Source: an uncultured Lachnospiraceae bacterium (GTDB lineage Bacteria > Bacillota > Clostridia > Lachnospirales > Lachnospiraceae). Taken from it: a DNA stretch of 54,907 nt. Under the pieces are notes generated by a model, which ran no database searches, was not told where the DNA came from, and saw nothing but the letters and a program-made list of their open reading frames with translations. Numbering within the stretch: the first letter of the stretch is position 1; every line of letters starts with the position of its first letter. Location of the stretch: contig CAJTOW010000014.1 in NCBI GenBank assembly GCA_910577655.1, positions 1 through 54,907 of the forward strand. The letters are read 5' to 3'. Position numbers and translations under genes: made by a program. This document shows, piece by piece, positions 16,429 to 24,322 of this stretch.

Positions 16429-19179
16429 ATGCTCAGCACGAAGGAAGAGGTATACGGCTATCTGGAGGAAATCAGCAGAGATTTTTCTTTGCGGGATCTG
16501 CGACGTTTCACAGCGAATGATATCAGTGAAGTCCTGAATATTTCCAGGAATCTGGCCAGCCAGTATTTGAATGAACTGGTGAAAGAAAAGAAGGCCGTGA
16601 AAGTCAATTCACGTCCAGTATACTTTTTCCATCGGAAAGGCATAGAACGGTTCTGGCAGATCGGCCTGGATACTTGTATCTTTTCCGGATTGGATGAGTT
16701 TTTGCTCAAATGCCGGAGCGGAGAATCCAAAAGGGATTTTCAGAAAGCAGTGGGACATTATTTAAGCCTTTCTTCCTGTATCGAACAGTGTAAGGCGGCT
16801 ATCCATTATCCTCCCAACGGACTGCCGGTTCTATTATATGGCGCCAATGGAACGGGAAAATCGTTTCTTTCCAGACTGATGTTTGAATACGGAAGGAATG
16901 AGGGAGTGATCGGAAAGGATAAGCAGTATCTTGCCATAGACTGTACGGAATATACGCAGGATGTGGAAAAATTTTCCAGGAATCTGTTGGGAGAAGGGGG
17001 CGAAAAAGGATGGTTTTCACAAGCGGACGGAGGAATCCTGTTTTTTGATGAGATTGACCGTCTTTCTCCGGTAGGGCAGGAATTGATATTTTCATATCTG
17101 ATACTGGGACAAGGAAGAACACATGGAGAGGGAAAAAGCCCTGGTCCCGGAGCCAGACTGGTATTTGCCACATCCAGACCGCCGGACGAGGCCATGTTTA
17201 AAGCCCTTTCCAGGCGGATTCCCATTGTGATCCCTGTCCCGTCATTGAATGAAAGAACCATAGAGGAAAAAGAAGAAATGCTGGTCTCTTTTTTGAAAAA
17301 AGAAGGCCGGCGCATGGGAGTGGATGTCGGCATCAGCCAGAATGCGTTTCAGCACATCCTGAATTATCCCTTTGAAAACAATATTGATCAGCTGAAATCC
17401 TGTATTACCAGCAGCTGTGCAGGGGCGTATATGGAAAAGGTGCAGGACGGGATTGTAATCCGCACTTATCATCTGCCGGATTATATGCTCTCAGGATTAA
17501 AGCTGGAAACGGACAAGCAGGAAGAGCGGATCGTCCATATGGGCAGCTACAGAAAAGAAGATTCCTTTGAATTGACAATCCAGTATTTTCAGATGATTTT
17601 AGATGAGTATCGGGATTATCAGATAGGACTCATGAATTTTGAGGAGCTGCTGAGCCGCTGCTACAGACATGCCAACGATTATTATGATTATCTGATCTAC
17701 CGGCGGAAGCTGACAAATATCAAGATTACCACATACGAGCAGCTGATCAACCAGATTTTTGAGAAAACAAGTGAAATGTATGGCATTAACTTGTCAAAAA
17801 AGTATAGCTATCTTCTGGCCAGATGTCTGTATATACAGCTTCGGGGAGACCATATCCTTTCAAAATGGCAGAGTGATAACAGCGAGGCAATTGAAGGTCT
17901 GTCAAAGAACCTTCGGCAGAACCTGGACAAGGAGATGGTAGTAGCAGGGCGGATCATCAGCATCATCAAACAGAGCATGGATGTGGAGGTAGACACGCTG
18001 AATCAGCTGCTGCTTCTGCTGAACATCCATAGCCAGAATCAGCAGATCCGCTTTGCTTCTACGGCAGGAATTATCCTGAGCCATGGATATTCTACCGCAA
18101 CCAGCATTGCAGATGCCGCAAACCAGATCATCGGAAAAAGAGTATTTGATGCGATTGATATGCCCCTGAACATGCAGAGTCAGGATATTGCCAGAATCCT
18201 GGAGCGTCATTTGGAATGTTATGTAACCTGCAAAAATATCGTTTTGCTGGTAGATATGGGAAGTCTGGAACAGATTCACCAGGAGATGAAGCATTTAGCC
18301 AACAAAAATATCGGCATTATCAATAATATTTCTACGGCGCTGGCAGTGGACATCGGATTGGGGATTCTGGGCAATATGGCAGTGGAAGAGATTCTGTGCA
18401 GAGCCAGTGAAAATAACATCTGTACATATCGCATTATAAACAATGTACAGAAGGAAGACGCCATTCTGTTCAGCGGCGAGAACGGCATGGATATTGCGGA
18501 AAAGATAAAAGAGATGCTCCTGAAAATATCGGAGGCCGCCATTCCCGTACAGTTTATTGTCTGCGATTACCGGAATCTGGCTAAAAACGGAAGTGCAGAT
18601 GAGGTTTTTAATCAGTATCAGGTGAAATGTATTATCGGTCTGTTCAATCCGGAGATTCAGGGAGTTCCTTTTATTCCCCTGGAGGACATCATTTCCATAG
18701 GGGCAACAAGACAGCTCAACAGTATTTTCTCCGAGTATCTGGACGAAAAGCAGCTGGAGGTGCTTAACCAGAATCTGATCAAGAATTTTACCTTGAGCAA
18801 TGTGGTAGGCTCGATCACTATTCTCAATCCCGGAAAGCTTTTGGATGAAGTAGATAAGTCAGTGAGACACCTTCAGGAGCTTACGGGGCAGAAGATTGAG
18901 GACCGGATAAAAATCGGACTGTATGTTCATCTCTGCTGTCTGGTGGAGCGGCTGGTGACGAAGACAGCTATTGAAAATTATGAGGGGCTGGAATATTTTG
19001 AAGAGCATCACCAGGATTTTATTAGGGATGTAAGAGCGGGTTTTATGGGAATTTCTGGTCATTACAAGGTGGAACTTCCGGTTAGTGAGATTGCTTACAT
19101 CTATGACTACATCAATATGAATTTAAAGAACAAGGCAGCAGGGCTTATGCCCGGAAACAGCAGCCAGGAAGACGAATAG
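16429..19179 (+). CDS. LevR-like PTS-controlled AAA+ transcription activator lacking GAFTGA
   Basis: A 916-residue regulator, laid out like LevR. It has an N-terminal winged helix (about 25-75), an AAA+ domain with Walker A GANGTGKS (138-145) and Walker B GGILFFDEID (201-210), a first PRD (about 370-500), an EIIA-mannose-like domain with SHG-type His (about 540-660), an EIIB-like stretch and a C-terminal PRD (about 820-905). Such proteins sense PTS phosphorylation and drive PTS operons. Between residues 185 and 200 the loop that normally carries GAFTGA, the sigma-54 contact, is missing (NLLGEGGEKGW instead), although the ATPase motifs are intact. The start at 16429 follows GGGGAGATGG; the frame is open further upstream but has no better site. 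Eleven bases separate it from the IIB gene. Confidence 0.85.
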   Translation: MLSTKEEVYGYLEEISRDFSLRDLRRFTANDISEVLNISRNLASQYLNELVKEKKAVKVNSRPVYFFHRKGIERFWQIGLDTCIFSGLDEFLLKCRSGESKRDFQKAVGHYLSLSSCIEQCKAAIHYPPNGLPVLLYGANGTGKSFLSRLMFEYGRNEGVIGKDKQYLAIDCTEYTQDVEKFSRNLLGEGGEKGWFSQADGGILFFDEIDRLSPVGQELIFSYLILGQGRTHGEGKSPGPGARLVFATSRPPDEAMFKALSRRIPIVIPVPSLNERTIEEKEEMLVSFLKKEGRRMGVDVGISQNAFQHILNYPFENNIDQLKSCITSSCAGAYMEKVQDGIVIRTYHLPDYMLSGLKLETDKQEERIVHMGSYRKEDSFELTIQYFQMILDEYRDYQIGLMNFEELLSRCYRHANDYYDYLIYRRKLTNIKITTYEQLINQIFEKTSEMYGINLSKKYSYLLARCLYIQLRGDHILSKWQSDNSEAIEGLSKNLRQNLDKEMVVAGRIISIIKQSMDVEVDTLNQLLLLLNIHSQNQQIRFASTAGIILSHGYSTATSIADAANQIIGKRVFDAIDMPLNMQSQDIARILERHLECYVTCKNIVLLVDMGSLEQIHQEMKHLANKNIGIINNISTALAVDIGLGILGNMAVEEILCRASENNICTYRIINNVQKEDAILFSGENGMDIAEKIKEMLLKISEAAIPVQFIVCDYRNLAKNGSADEVFNQYQVKCIIGLFNPEIQGVPFIPLEDIISIGATRQLNSIFSEYLDEKQLEVLNQNLIKNFTLSNVVGSITILNPGKLLDEVDKSVRHLQELTGQKIEDRIKIGLYVHLCCLVERLVTKTAIENYEGLEYFEEHHQDFIRDVRAGFMGISGHYKVELPVSEIAYIYDYINMNLKNKAAGLMPGNSSQEDE

Positions 19180-19190
19180 GAGGATACGAA

Positions 19191-19676
19191 ATGGGTATTG
19201 TTTTATCAAGAATTGACAACCGTCTGCTTCACGGCATTGTAGCCAGTCAGTGGGCAGGACGGTCGGGGGCGCAGAGAATTATGATCATTGATGATACTGT
19301 GGCCACCAATGAGCTGACAAAGGCAAGCATGAAGATGGCAAGACCTACAGGCATGGCTATCTCCATTATCACAGAAGAGGTTGCCTTAAACAACTTTAAG
19401 GCAGGCAAGTATAATGACCATAATGTATTCGTAATTGTAAAAAGCCCGGTAACTTTAAGCCGTCTTGTTGATGCAGGAGTAGAGATTCCGGAGCTGGTGG
19501 TAGGAGGAACTACCAAGCCGGAAGAGGGGGAAAACAGAATAAAATTATATCAGAGAGCTTATGCAAATGACCAGGAGATTGAAGCCTACAAGAGGATCAG
19601 GGCATCCGGGGCAAAGCTTTATGCCCAGTATGTTCCGGCAGATGCCATCATCAGTCTGGATGAGTTTTTACGATAG
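19191..19676 (+). CDS. PTS mannose/fructose/sorbose-family IIB component
   Basis: A 161-residue cytoplasmic phosphocarrier that takes phosphate from IIA and passes it to the incoming sugar. The phosphorylated His is His14 in RIDNRLLHGIVASQW, the family signature. DELVVGGTTKPEEG-type features and the C-terminal ISLDEFL are typical. AGGAGG precedes ATG 19191. It is followed by IIC after 12 bases. The sugar cannot be deduced from IIB. Confidence 0.95.
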   Translation: MGIVLSRIDNRLLHGIVASQWAGRSGAQRIMIIDDTVATNELTKASMKMARPTGMAISIITEEVALNNFKAGKYNDHNVFVIVKSPVTLSRLVDAGVEIPELVVGGTTKPEEGENRIKLYQRAYANDQEIEAYKRIRASGAKLYAQYVPADAIISLDEFLR

Positions 19677-19688
19677 GAGGAAAAAAAC

Positions 19689-20459
19689 ATGACACTTTCT
19701 GCTTTGCAAATTATTCTGTTGATACTGGTTGCGGCTGAAATCAATCTGGACCGTCGTGGTCTGTCCCTGACTCATGCAAGACCAGCGATCGTAGGATTCT
19801 TGTGTGGTCTGATCCTGGGAGATATGAACAGCGGCCTTTATATCGGCGGTACGTTTACCCTGATGTCTCTGGGCGTTGCGGCGATCGGCGGTTCTTCCGT
19901 TCCGGATTACGGCGTGGCTACGATTATTGCCTGCGCATTTGCCAAAACAACCGGCCAGGGGCCGGAGGTGGGAATCACCATAGGACTTCCGGTAGGGATG
20001 CTGGGAGTACAGATGGATGTGCTGTACAAAATCTGCAATTCGTTTATTGCCCAGAAGGCTCAGAAATACGCCAACGAAAAACAGTTTACCAAGATGTACC
20101 GTATCCTTTATCTCTGCCCGGTGATGGTGGCTGTGTTTATGTCCCTTCCTACCGCGATCGCTTTGACGGCAGGAGCACCTCTGGTACAGATGATTCTGGA
20201 TGTGCTTCCGGCCTGGGTGACCGGTGGACTTTCTGTGGCGGGAAAACTGCTTCCTGGTCTTGGTATTGCCATGCTGCTTCACTATATGCCTGCCAAGAAG
20301 TACTTTAATTATATTTTGATAGGATTTGTCATGAGTGCATACCTTGGAATGCCCGTGCTGGGAATCGCCCTTTTAGGATTGGCCTTAGCTTATATGTTCT
20401 ATATAGGTAATGAACAAAAAGCGACTGTTGGATTTGCAGGAGGATTGGAAGATGAGTAG
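19689..20459 (+). CDS. PTS mannose-family IIC component
   Basis: A 256-residue membrane protein of the mannose-type transport channel, with about seven to eight hydrophobic segments. LCGLILGDMNSGLYIGGTF near residue 40 and the TIGLPVGMLGVQMD segment are typical of the family. It begins after TAGGAGG, and its last eight bases overlap the start of IID. It forms the substrate channel with IID. Confidence 0.95.
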   Translation: MTLSALQIILLILVAAEINLDRRGLSLTHARPAIVGFLCGLILGDMNSGLYIGGTFTLMSLGVAAIGGSSVPDYGVATIIACAFAKTTGQGPEVGITIGLPVGMLGVQMDVLYKICNSFIAQKAQKYANEKQFTKMYRILYLCPVMVAVFMSLPTAIALTAGAPLVQMILDVLPAWVTGGLSVAGKLLPGLGIAMLLHYMPAKKYFNYILIGFVMSAYLGMPVLGIALLGLALAYMFYIGNEQKATVGFAGGLEDE

Positions 20460-21252
20460 AGAACCGGTTTTAACAAAAAAAGATTGTGTCAAGGGTGCCA
20501 TCCGCTGGTCTTTAATGGCAGTAACCACATTTAACTATGATACCCAGCTGGCTCCGGCAGTTGTGTTCGGCATCGGGCCTCTTCTTCGGAAGATTTATCC
20601 GGATGATGATGAATATGTTGAGGCATTAAACAATCATTTTAAATATTTTAATACCCATCCATGGGTTGCTAACCTGGTATTTGGTGCAACTCTGGCTCTA
20701 GAGGACAGGGAAGGGATCAGCGCCTGCGATGCGGTTCAGAACATTAAGGTCAGCCTTATGGGCCCTCTGGCAGGCATCGGAGATACTTTGATCTGGACTC
20801 TTCTTCCTACGATCCTGGGTTCGATTGCCGGATATATGGCACTGGAAGGCAATCCGGTAGGTGTGATCTTGTGGCTGCTTACCAACTTGTTCTTTATTGC
20901 TGTCCGGACGCAGCTGATGTGGGTCGGATATAAAGAGGGAACAAAACTGATTACTAAGTTCGGCAATCGGATCGCACAGATTACGGACGCTGCTTCTGTA
21001 CTGGGCCTTACGGTAGTGGGAGCTCTTGCTGCCACGGTAGTGACAGCCAAGACGTCGCTGGTATTCCAGATGGGAGAGATCAGTATGCCATTGGGAGATC
21101 TTCTGGACAAGATTCTTCCGTCCATGATCTCGGTTCTGACTGTCTGGGCACTTTATAAACTGATCGGGAGAAAAGGCATGAAAGTAACGAAAATTATTCT
21201 CATCGTTATTGTATTCTCCATGATCTGTTCTGCGCTGGGGATTCTGGCATAA
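20452..21252 (+). CDS. PTS mannose-family IID component
   Basis: A 266-residue partner of IIC. Family marks are NYDTQLAPAVVFGIGPLLRKIY near the N-terminus, FNTHPWVANLVFGATLALE, KVSLMGPLAGIGDTLIWTLLPTI in the middle and hydrophobic C-terminal helices. The start at 20452, inside the end of IIC, is chosen because GGAGG lies 9 bases upstream; an earlier in-frame ATG at 20410 has none. The overlap with IIC indicates coupled synthesis in equal amounts. Confidence 0.95.
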   Translation: MSREPVLTKKDCVKGAIRWSLMAVTTFNYDTQLAPAVVFGIGPLLRKIYPDDDEYVEALNNHFKYFNTHPWVANLVFGATLALEDREGISACDAVQNIKVSLMGPLAGIGDTLIWTLLPTILGSIAGYMALEGNPVGVILWLLTNLFFIAVRTQLMWVGYKEGTKLITKFGNRIAQITDAASVLGLTVVGALAATVVTAKTSLVFQMGEISMPLGDLLDKILPSMISVLTVWALYKLIGRKGMKVTKIILIVIVFSMICSALGILA

Positions 21253-21282
21253 ATGACTGACAATTAAGAAAGAGGGAAATAA

Positions 21283-22521
21283 ATGGTTGAGGTAAGTGCA
21301 GCAAAACGGGATATAACCCCTGAGTTTCCCATGTATATGCGGGGATATGCCATGCGTATAGGCAAATCCATAGGTGTGCTGGATCCGCTGTACTGCAGGG
21401 CGCTGACATTGCGGATTGACGGTCAGGTGTTTTTATGGATGACACTGGATCTGTGCAGACTTGAGAAGGAGATTTCCGACTACCTGCGTAGGGTGCTGGC
21501 CGCAAAGTATTCCATACCGGAGGAACATATTGTCATTTCTACCATACATACCCACTCCGGGCCGGATATCAGTTTTGAAAATGAGGGTGAGGACAGAAAC
21601 CGGCGCAAAGCTGTATACCGGGAATTCTGTATGAAGCAGATTTTTGAGGCGGCCGATGAATGTTTTGACAGAGGATTTTTGGAGGTGAAGCCTTATCTGG
21701 TGCAGGGCTCAGCTGACGGAATATACGGTAACCGGAATTATAAAGAGAAGACCAGTGACAAGGACGTGAATCTGATCCTGTTCCGGAATGAGAACCATGT
21801 GGTAGCGGGCATGTTCCATTTTACCTGTCATCCCACGGTGCTGGGAATCCATAATATGAAGATCAGTTCAGATCTGTTAGGCAATATAGGAAAGGCCCTG
21901 GACGAGAAATACCATACCGTATTCATCACCATGCAGGGCGCCTGCGGAGATATGGGAAACCGTCAGTATCGTCAGGGAAATGATGAAAATGAGCTGTGGC
22001 GTGTCAGGGATGAGCTTATGGAACAGATCAACCATATGGCACAGAAGGAAACGCCGCTGGAGCTGAAAGTAAGTCCGGTAAAAACCATGGAGTATAACAT
22101 CCGCCACACATATGACCGGGATGAGATCAAAGCACAGATTGAGGCGGATCAGAAAAAACTGGACGAAACATCCGATGAGGATCAAAGGAAACTTCTGTGG
22201 TCGGGAATCCGTCATCTGAAAAGGAAGATGGATATGGGCCAGGTGGATGTTAGCCTGGAATCGCAGATATTCCATCTGGGGGATCTGGAGATCGTTACCG
22301 TACCCGGAGAATTGTTTTCTGCGTTTGGTCTGGAAATAAAGAAACATATGAAAGCTCCCGTAAGGCTGGTATGGGGATATGCCAATTACAGTGCAGGGTA
22401 TATCGTGGAGAAGGATGAGTTCGGAAAAGGTTATGAGAGCATGTCCACTCCCTTCCCGCAGGGCGAAGCGGAGACATATGTGGAACGGATTATCAGCAGA
22501 CTGCAGGAGGAATATAAATGA
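21283..22521 (+). CDS. Neutral/alkaline ceramidase-family amidase, PTS-linked
   Basis: A 412-residue cytoplasmic protein without a signal peptide, so unlike secreted bacterial ceramidases. It matches the neutral ceramidase N-terminal domain: SAAKRDITPEFPMYMRGYA at the start, then STIHTHSGPD (about 85-94), the first zinc His pair, FTCHPTV (about 185-191) and GACGDMGNR (about 219-227). The C-terminal half ends with VWGYANYSAGYIV, also family-like. AGAGGG precedes ATG 21283. It lies between IID and IIA in one transcript, so its substrate is probably the imported phosphosugar or its aglycone, for example an N-acyl amino sugar. The fold is well supported; the reaction is inference. Confidence 0.85.
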   Translation: MVEVSAAKRDITPEFPMYMRGYAMRIGKSIGVLDPLYCRALTLRIDGQVFLWMTLDLCRLEKEISDYLRRVLAAKYSIPEEHIVISTIHTHSGPDISFENEGEDRNRRKAVYREFCMKQIFEAADECFDRGFLEVKPYLVQGSADGIYGNRNYKEKTSDKDVNLILFRNENHVVAGMFHFTCHPTVLGIHNMKISSDLLGNIGKALDEKYHTVFITMQGACGDMGNRQYRQGNDENELWRVRDELMEQINHMAQKETPLELKVSPVKTMEYNIRHTYDRDEIKAQIEADQKKLDETSDEDQRKLLWSGIRHLKRKMDMGQVDVSLESQIFHLGDLEIVTVPGELFSAFGLEIKKHMKAPVRLVWGYANYSAGYIVEKDEFGKGYESMSTPFPQGEAETYVERIISRLQEEYK

Positions 22522-22925
22522 GAAGATTTGTGATCGGTTCCCACCATCGGTTGGCTTATGGACTGAGAGATACCTTGGAATTTCTTACTTGTAAAGAAAA
22601 TATTATAGATATCAGCGCTTATGTGGATGACACAGACGCAGAAGAGCAGATTGCCCAGGTTTTTGCTTCCATCGCACCGGAGGATGAGGTGATCATCATG
22701 ACCGATATGCTGGGAGGCAGTGTGAACCAGAAGTTTTGCAGCTACATGGCGGAACACAGACATCTGATCAGCGGCATCAATCTTCCCTGCGCATTGAGTC
22801 TGGCTCTGCAGCCGGAGGATACGTATCTAACAGAAGAACAGATACTTCAGATTGTGGAAGAATCCAGAAACCATCTGATCTATGTCAATAAGTATCAGGC
22901 TGTGGACGACCAGGCAGATGAATAA
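22518..22925 (+). CDS. PTS mannose-family IIA component
   Basis: A 135-residue phosphocarrier receiving phosphate from HPr. The N-terminus RRFVIGSHHRLAYGL places the active His at residue 9 (usual pattern SHGxLA; here the Gly is His). EVIIMTDMLGGSVNQK is the second family mark. The start overlaps the amidase stop by four bases. This completes the set IIA-IIB-IIC-IID, with IIA unusually last. Confidence 0.93.
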   Translation: MRRFVIGSHHRLAYGLRDTLEFLTCKENIIDISAYVDDTDAEEQIAQVFASIAPEDEVIIMTDMLGGSVNQKFCSYMAEHRHLISGINLPCALSLALQPEDTYLTEEQILQIVEESRNHLIYVNKYQAVDDQADE

Positions 22926-23036
22926 CCGATAATTTGCCTTGGAAACTACCAGATGATGTGTCGAATATCCGCATACCATAGGACATGTAGTGCATCTTAA
23001 GATTTTCTTCATAATCTATTTAGAGATTCTACATTC

Positions 23037-23110
23037 ATTTTCAAAAAGGCTGTGCTATACTAAGACCATAAGAAATGTACAGAGAATAATCCTTAATCCT
23101 TTTTGAAAAT
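23037..23110. repeat. 13-bp inverted repeat flanking a possible small-RNA start
   Basis: ATTTTCAAAAAGG (23037-23049) and its exact complement (23098-23110) enclose 48 bases. The interval contains an extended -10 box, TGCTATACT (23053-23061). No coding frame is evident in 22926-23131. Confidence 0.6.
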
Positions 23111-23165
23111 CGAATCCTTTGGAAATTGTATCCCGTGTTGCCCATCACAGCACGGGACTTTTTCT
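23062..23165 (+). ncRNA. Candidate small RNA of about 100 nt
   Basis: An extended -10 (TGCTATACT) at 23053-23061 with a weak -35 (TTCATT) is followed about 75 bases later by a terminator (23132-23165). A transcript from near 23067 would be about 100 nt and could fold through the right arm of the 13-bp repeat. It matches no RNA family I recognise. Equally possible: the PTS operon simply ends here. Confidence 0.22.
23132..23165 (+). terminator. Rho-independent terminator after the PTS operon
   Basis: CCCGTG (23132-23137) pairs with CACGGG (23151-23156), followed by ACTTTTTCT. Confidence 0.7.
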
Positions 23166-23173
23166 GTGTGCGT

Positions 23174-23309
23174 GTAACAGTTCAGATACCCCTTGAACTG
23201 TTACGGCATCTGCCCATGAGAATCGCTACGCGATGGGGCAGATGCCCTTCGGCCACTACGTTTTCGTACGGTCAGCGCAGCGAGTGCGCAGACCTGTCTG
23301 AACTGTTAC
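23174..23309. repeat. Family A palindrome, perfect copy, within a larger composite
   Basis: GTAACAGTTCA, nine bases, TGAACTGTTAC (23174-23204) is an exact 11-bp inverted repeat. It is followed by GGCATCTGCCC/GGGGCAGATGCC (about 23205-23248), GCGCA/TGCGC (about 23276-23290) and another TGAACTGTTAC arm (23299-23309). The whole block is non-coding. Confidence 0.85.
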
Positions 23310-23442
23310 GTGTGCGTAACAGCTTATTAAAAAATGCTTTTCTTTTCCAGGGAAATGTGATAAAATAAAAACACTTCATGGATATTCCTTTGTTTCTGCC
23401 ATTCAGGCATCGTGCAGAATTCCACGAAACAGACAAAAATGA

Positions 23443-23471
23443 TAGACAGGCTTTCGGTCATCCGTTATACT
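23443..23471 (+). promoter_or_regulatory. Sigma-A promoter of the Uma2 gene
   Basis: TAGACA (23443-23448), 17 bases, TATACT (23466-23471), 35 bases upstream of the GTG start. Confidence 0.7.
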
Positions 23472-23506
23472 AATAAAAAATGTGTGTATGGAAAGGAGGC
23501 CTTGCT

Positions 23507-24100
23507 GTGTTTGGATACCGGCCTGTCGGAGAGGAAGAGGTTATTCGGAAAAATATGGCGTTAGCCGAAGAAAGAAATTATACAATAGAATTTATTGAAG
23601 CACTGCCGGAGCATGTGCAGGCGGAACTGATTGACGGGCAGATCTTTTATATGGCTACCCCCGCGACTCTGCATCAGCAGTTGTTGTCATTTCTGACATT
23701 GGAGATTGGCATGTATCTGAGACGGAAAAAGGGTCCCTGCCAGTTGCTTTTTTCACCAACGGCTGTATATCTGGATGAGAATACATATCTCATACCAGAT
23801 CTGCTGGTCGTATGTGACAAGAAGAAACTGGACCGGAAGGGAGTCCGCGGCGCGCCGGATTTTGTGGCAGAGATTCTGTCTCCCTCCACCTGCGGCAGAG
23901 ATTGTCTGCTGAAGCGGGATAAGTATCAGAAGGCGGGTGTCCGGGAGTACTGGATTCTGGATGGAGAACGCCGCACCGTCCAGGTGTACGATTTCCAGCA
24001 GGGGCGCAGCTCCGGGTACAGCTTCTCTGATCCGGTGCCGGTGGGGATATTTGGGGATCTCACGGTGGATTTTACGGAATTCATGCCGGAAAGCGATTGA
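23507..24100 (+). CDS. Uma2-family (DUF820) PD-(D/E)XK nuclease-like protein
   Basis: A 197-residue protein of the Uma2 family, which has a restriction-endonuclease fold and is common in many copies in some bacteria, of unclear function. Conserved features are AELIDGQIFYMATPATLHQQLL, the catalytic-type core TYLIPDLLVVCD followed by FVAEILSPST (the PD...E-x segment), YQKAGVREYWILD and the C-terminal VQVYDF. I take the GTG at 23507 as start because AAAGGAGG lies 7 bases before it; a later ATG at 23555 has no such site. Its last codons contain the -35 box of recA. Confidence 0.88.
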   Translation: MFGYRPVGEEEVIRKNMALAEERNYTIEFIEALPEHVQAELIDGQIFYMATPATLHQQLLSFLTLEIGMYLRRKKGPCQLLFSPTAVYLDENTYLIPDLLVVCDKKKLDRKGVRGAPDFVAEILSPSTCGRDCLLKRDKYQKAGVREYWILDGERRTVQVYDFQQGRSSGYSFSDPVPVGIFGDLTVDFTEFMPESD

Positions 24101-24125
24101 CATTTTCCAAAGATTATACTATGAT
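24097..24125 (+). promoter_or_regulatory. recA promoter
   Basis: TTGACA (24097-24102), 17 bases, TATGAT (24120-24125). The -35 overlaps the stop codon of the Uma2 gene. The LexA box starts 14 bases after the -10, so a bound repressor would cover the start site. Confidence 0.7.
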
Positions 24126-24139
24126 AAGAACAGAAAATA

Positions 24140-24151
24140 GAACAAATGTTC
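24140..24151 (+). promoter_or_regulatory. LexA/DinR operator (SOS box)
   Basis: GAACAAATGTTC fits the Firmicutes box GAAC-RNRY-GTTC exactly. It places recA, and probably recX, under DNA-damage control. Confidence 0.88.
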
Positions 24152-24322
24152 GCTACAAAGAGAAAAATAAAGATTAAAGAGTGTCCGTGTGCTGGCCAGG
24201 TATGCCATGGCATGCAGCCATATGCCAGTGATGTGGTTTCCAAAACCCGGGTATGCAAAGGGCCCATTTATGGTGCAGCTCCCGGCCCCATGTGCGGTAC
24301 ACTCATAGAATGGAGGATAAGG

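Noticed and set aside
24146..24322. Upstream extension of recA by 59 codons
   Set aside because: It lacks a ribosome site, overlaps the LexA box, and RecA proteins do not have such an extension.
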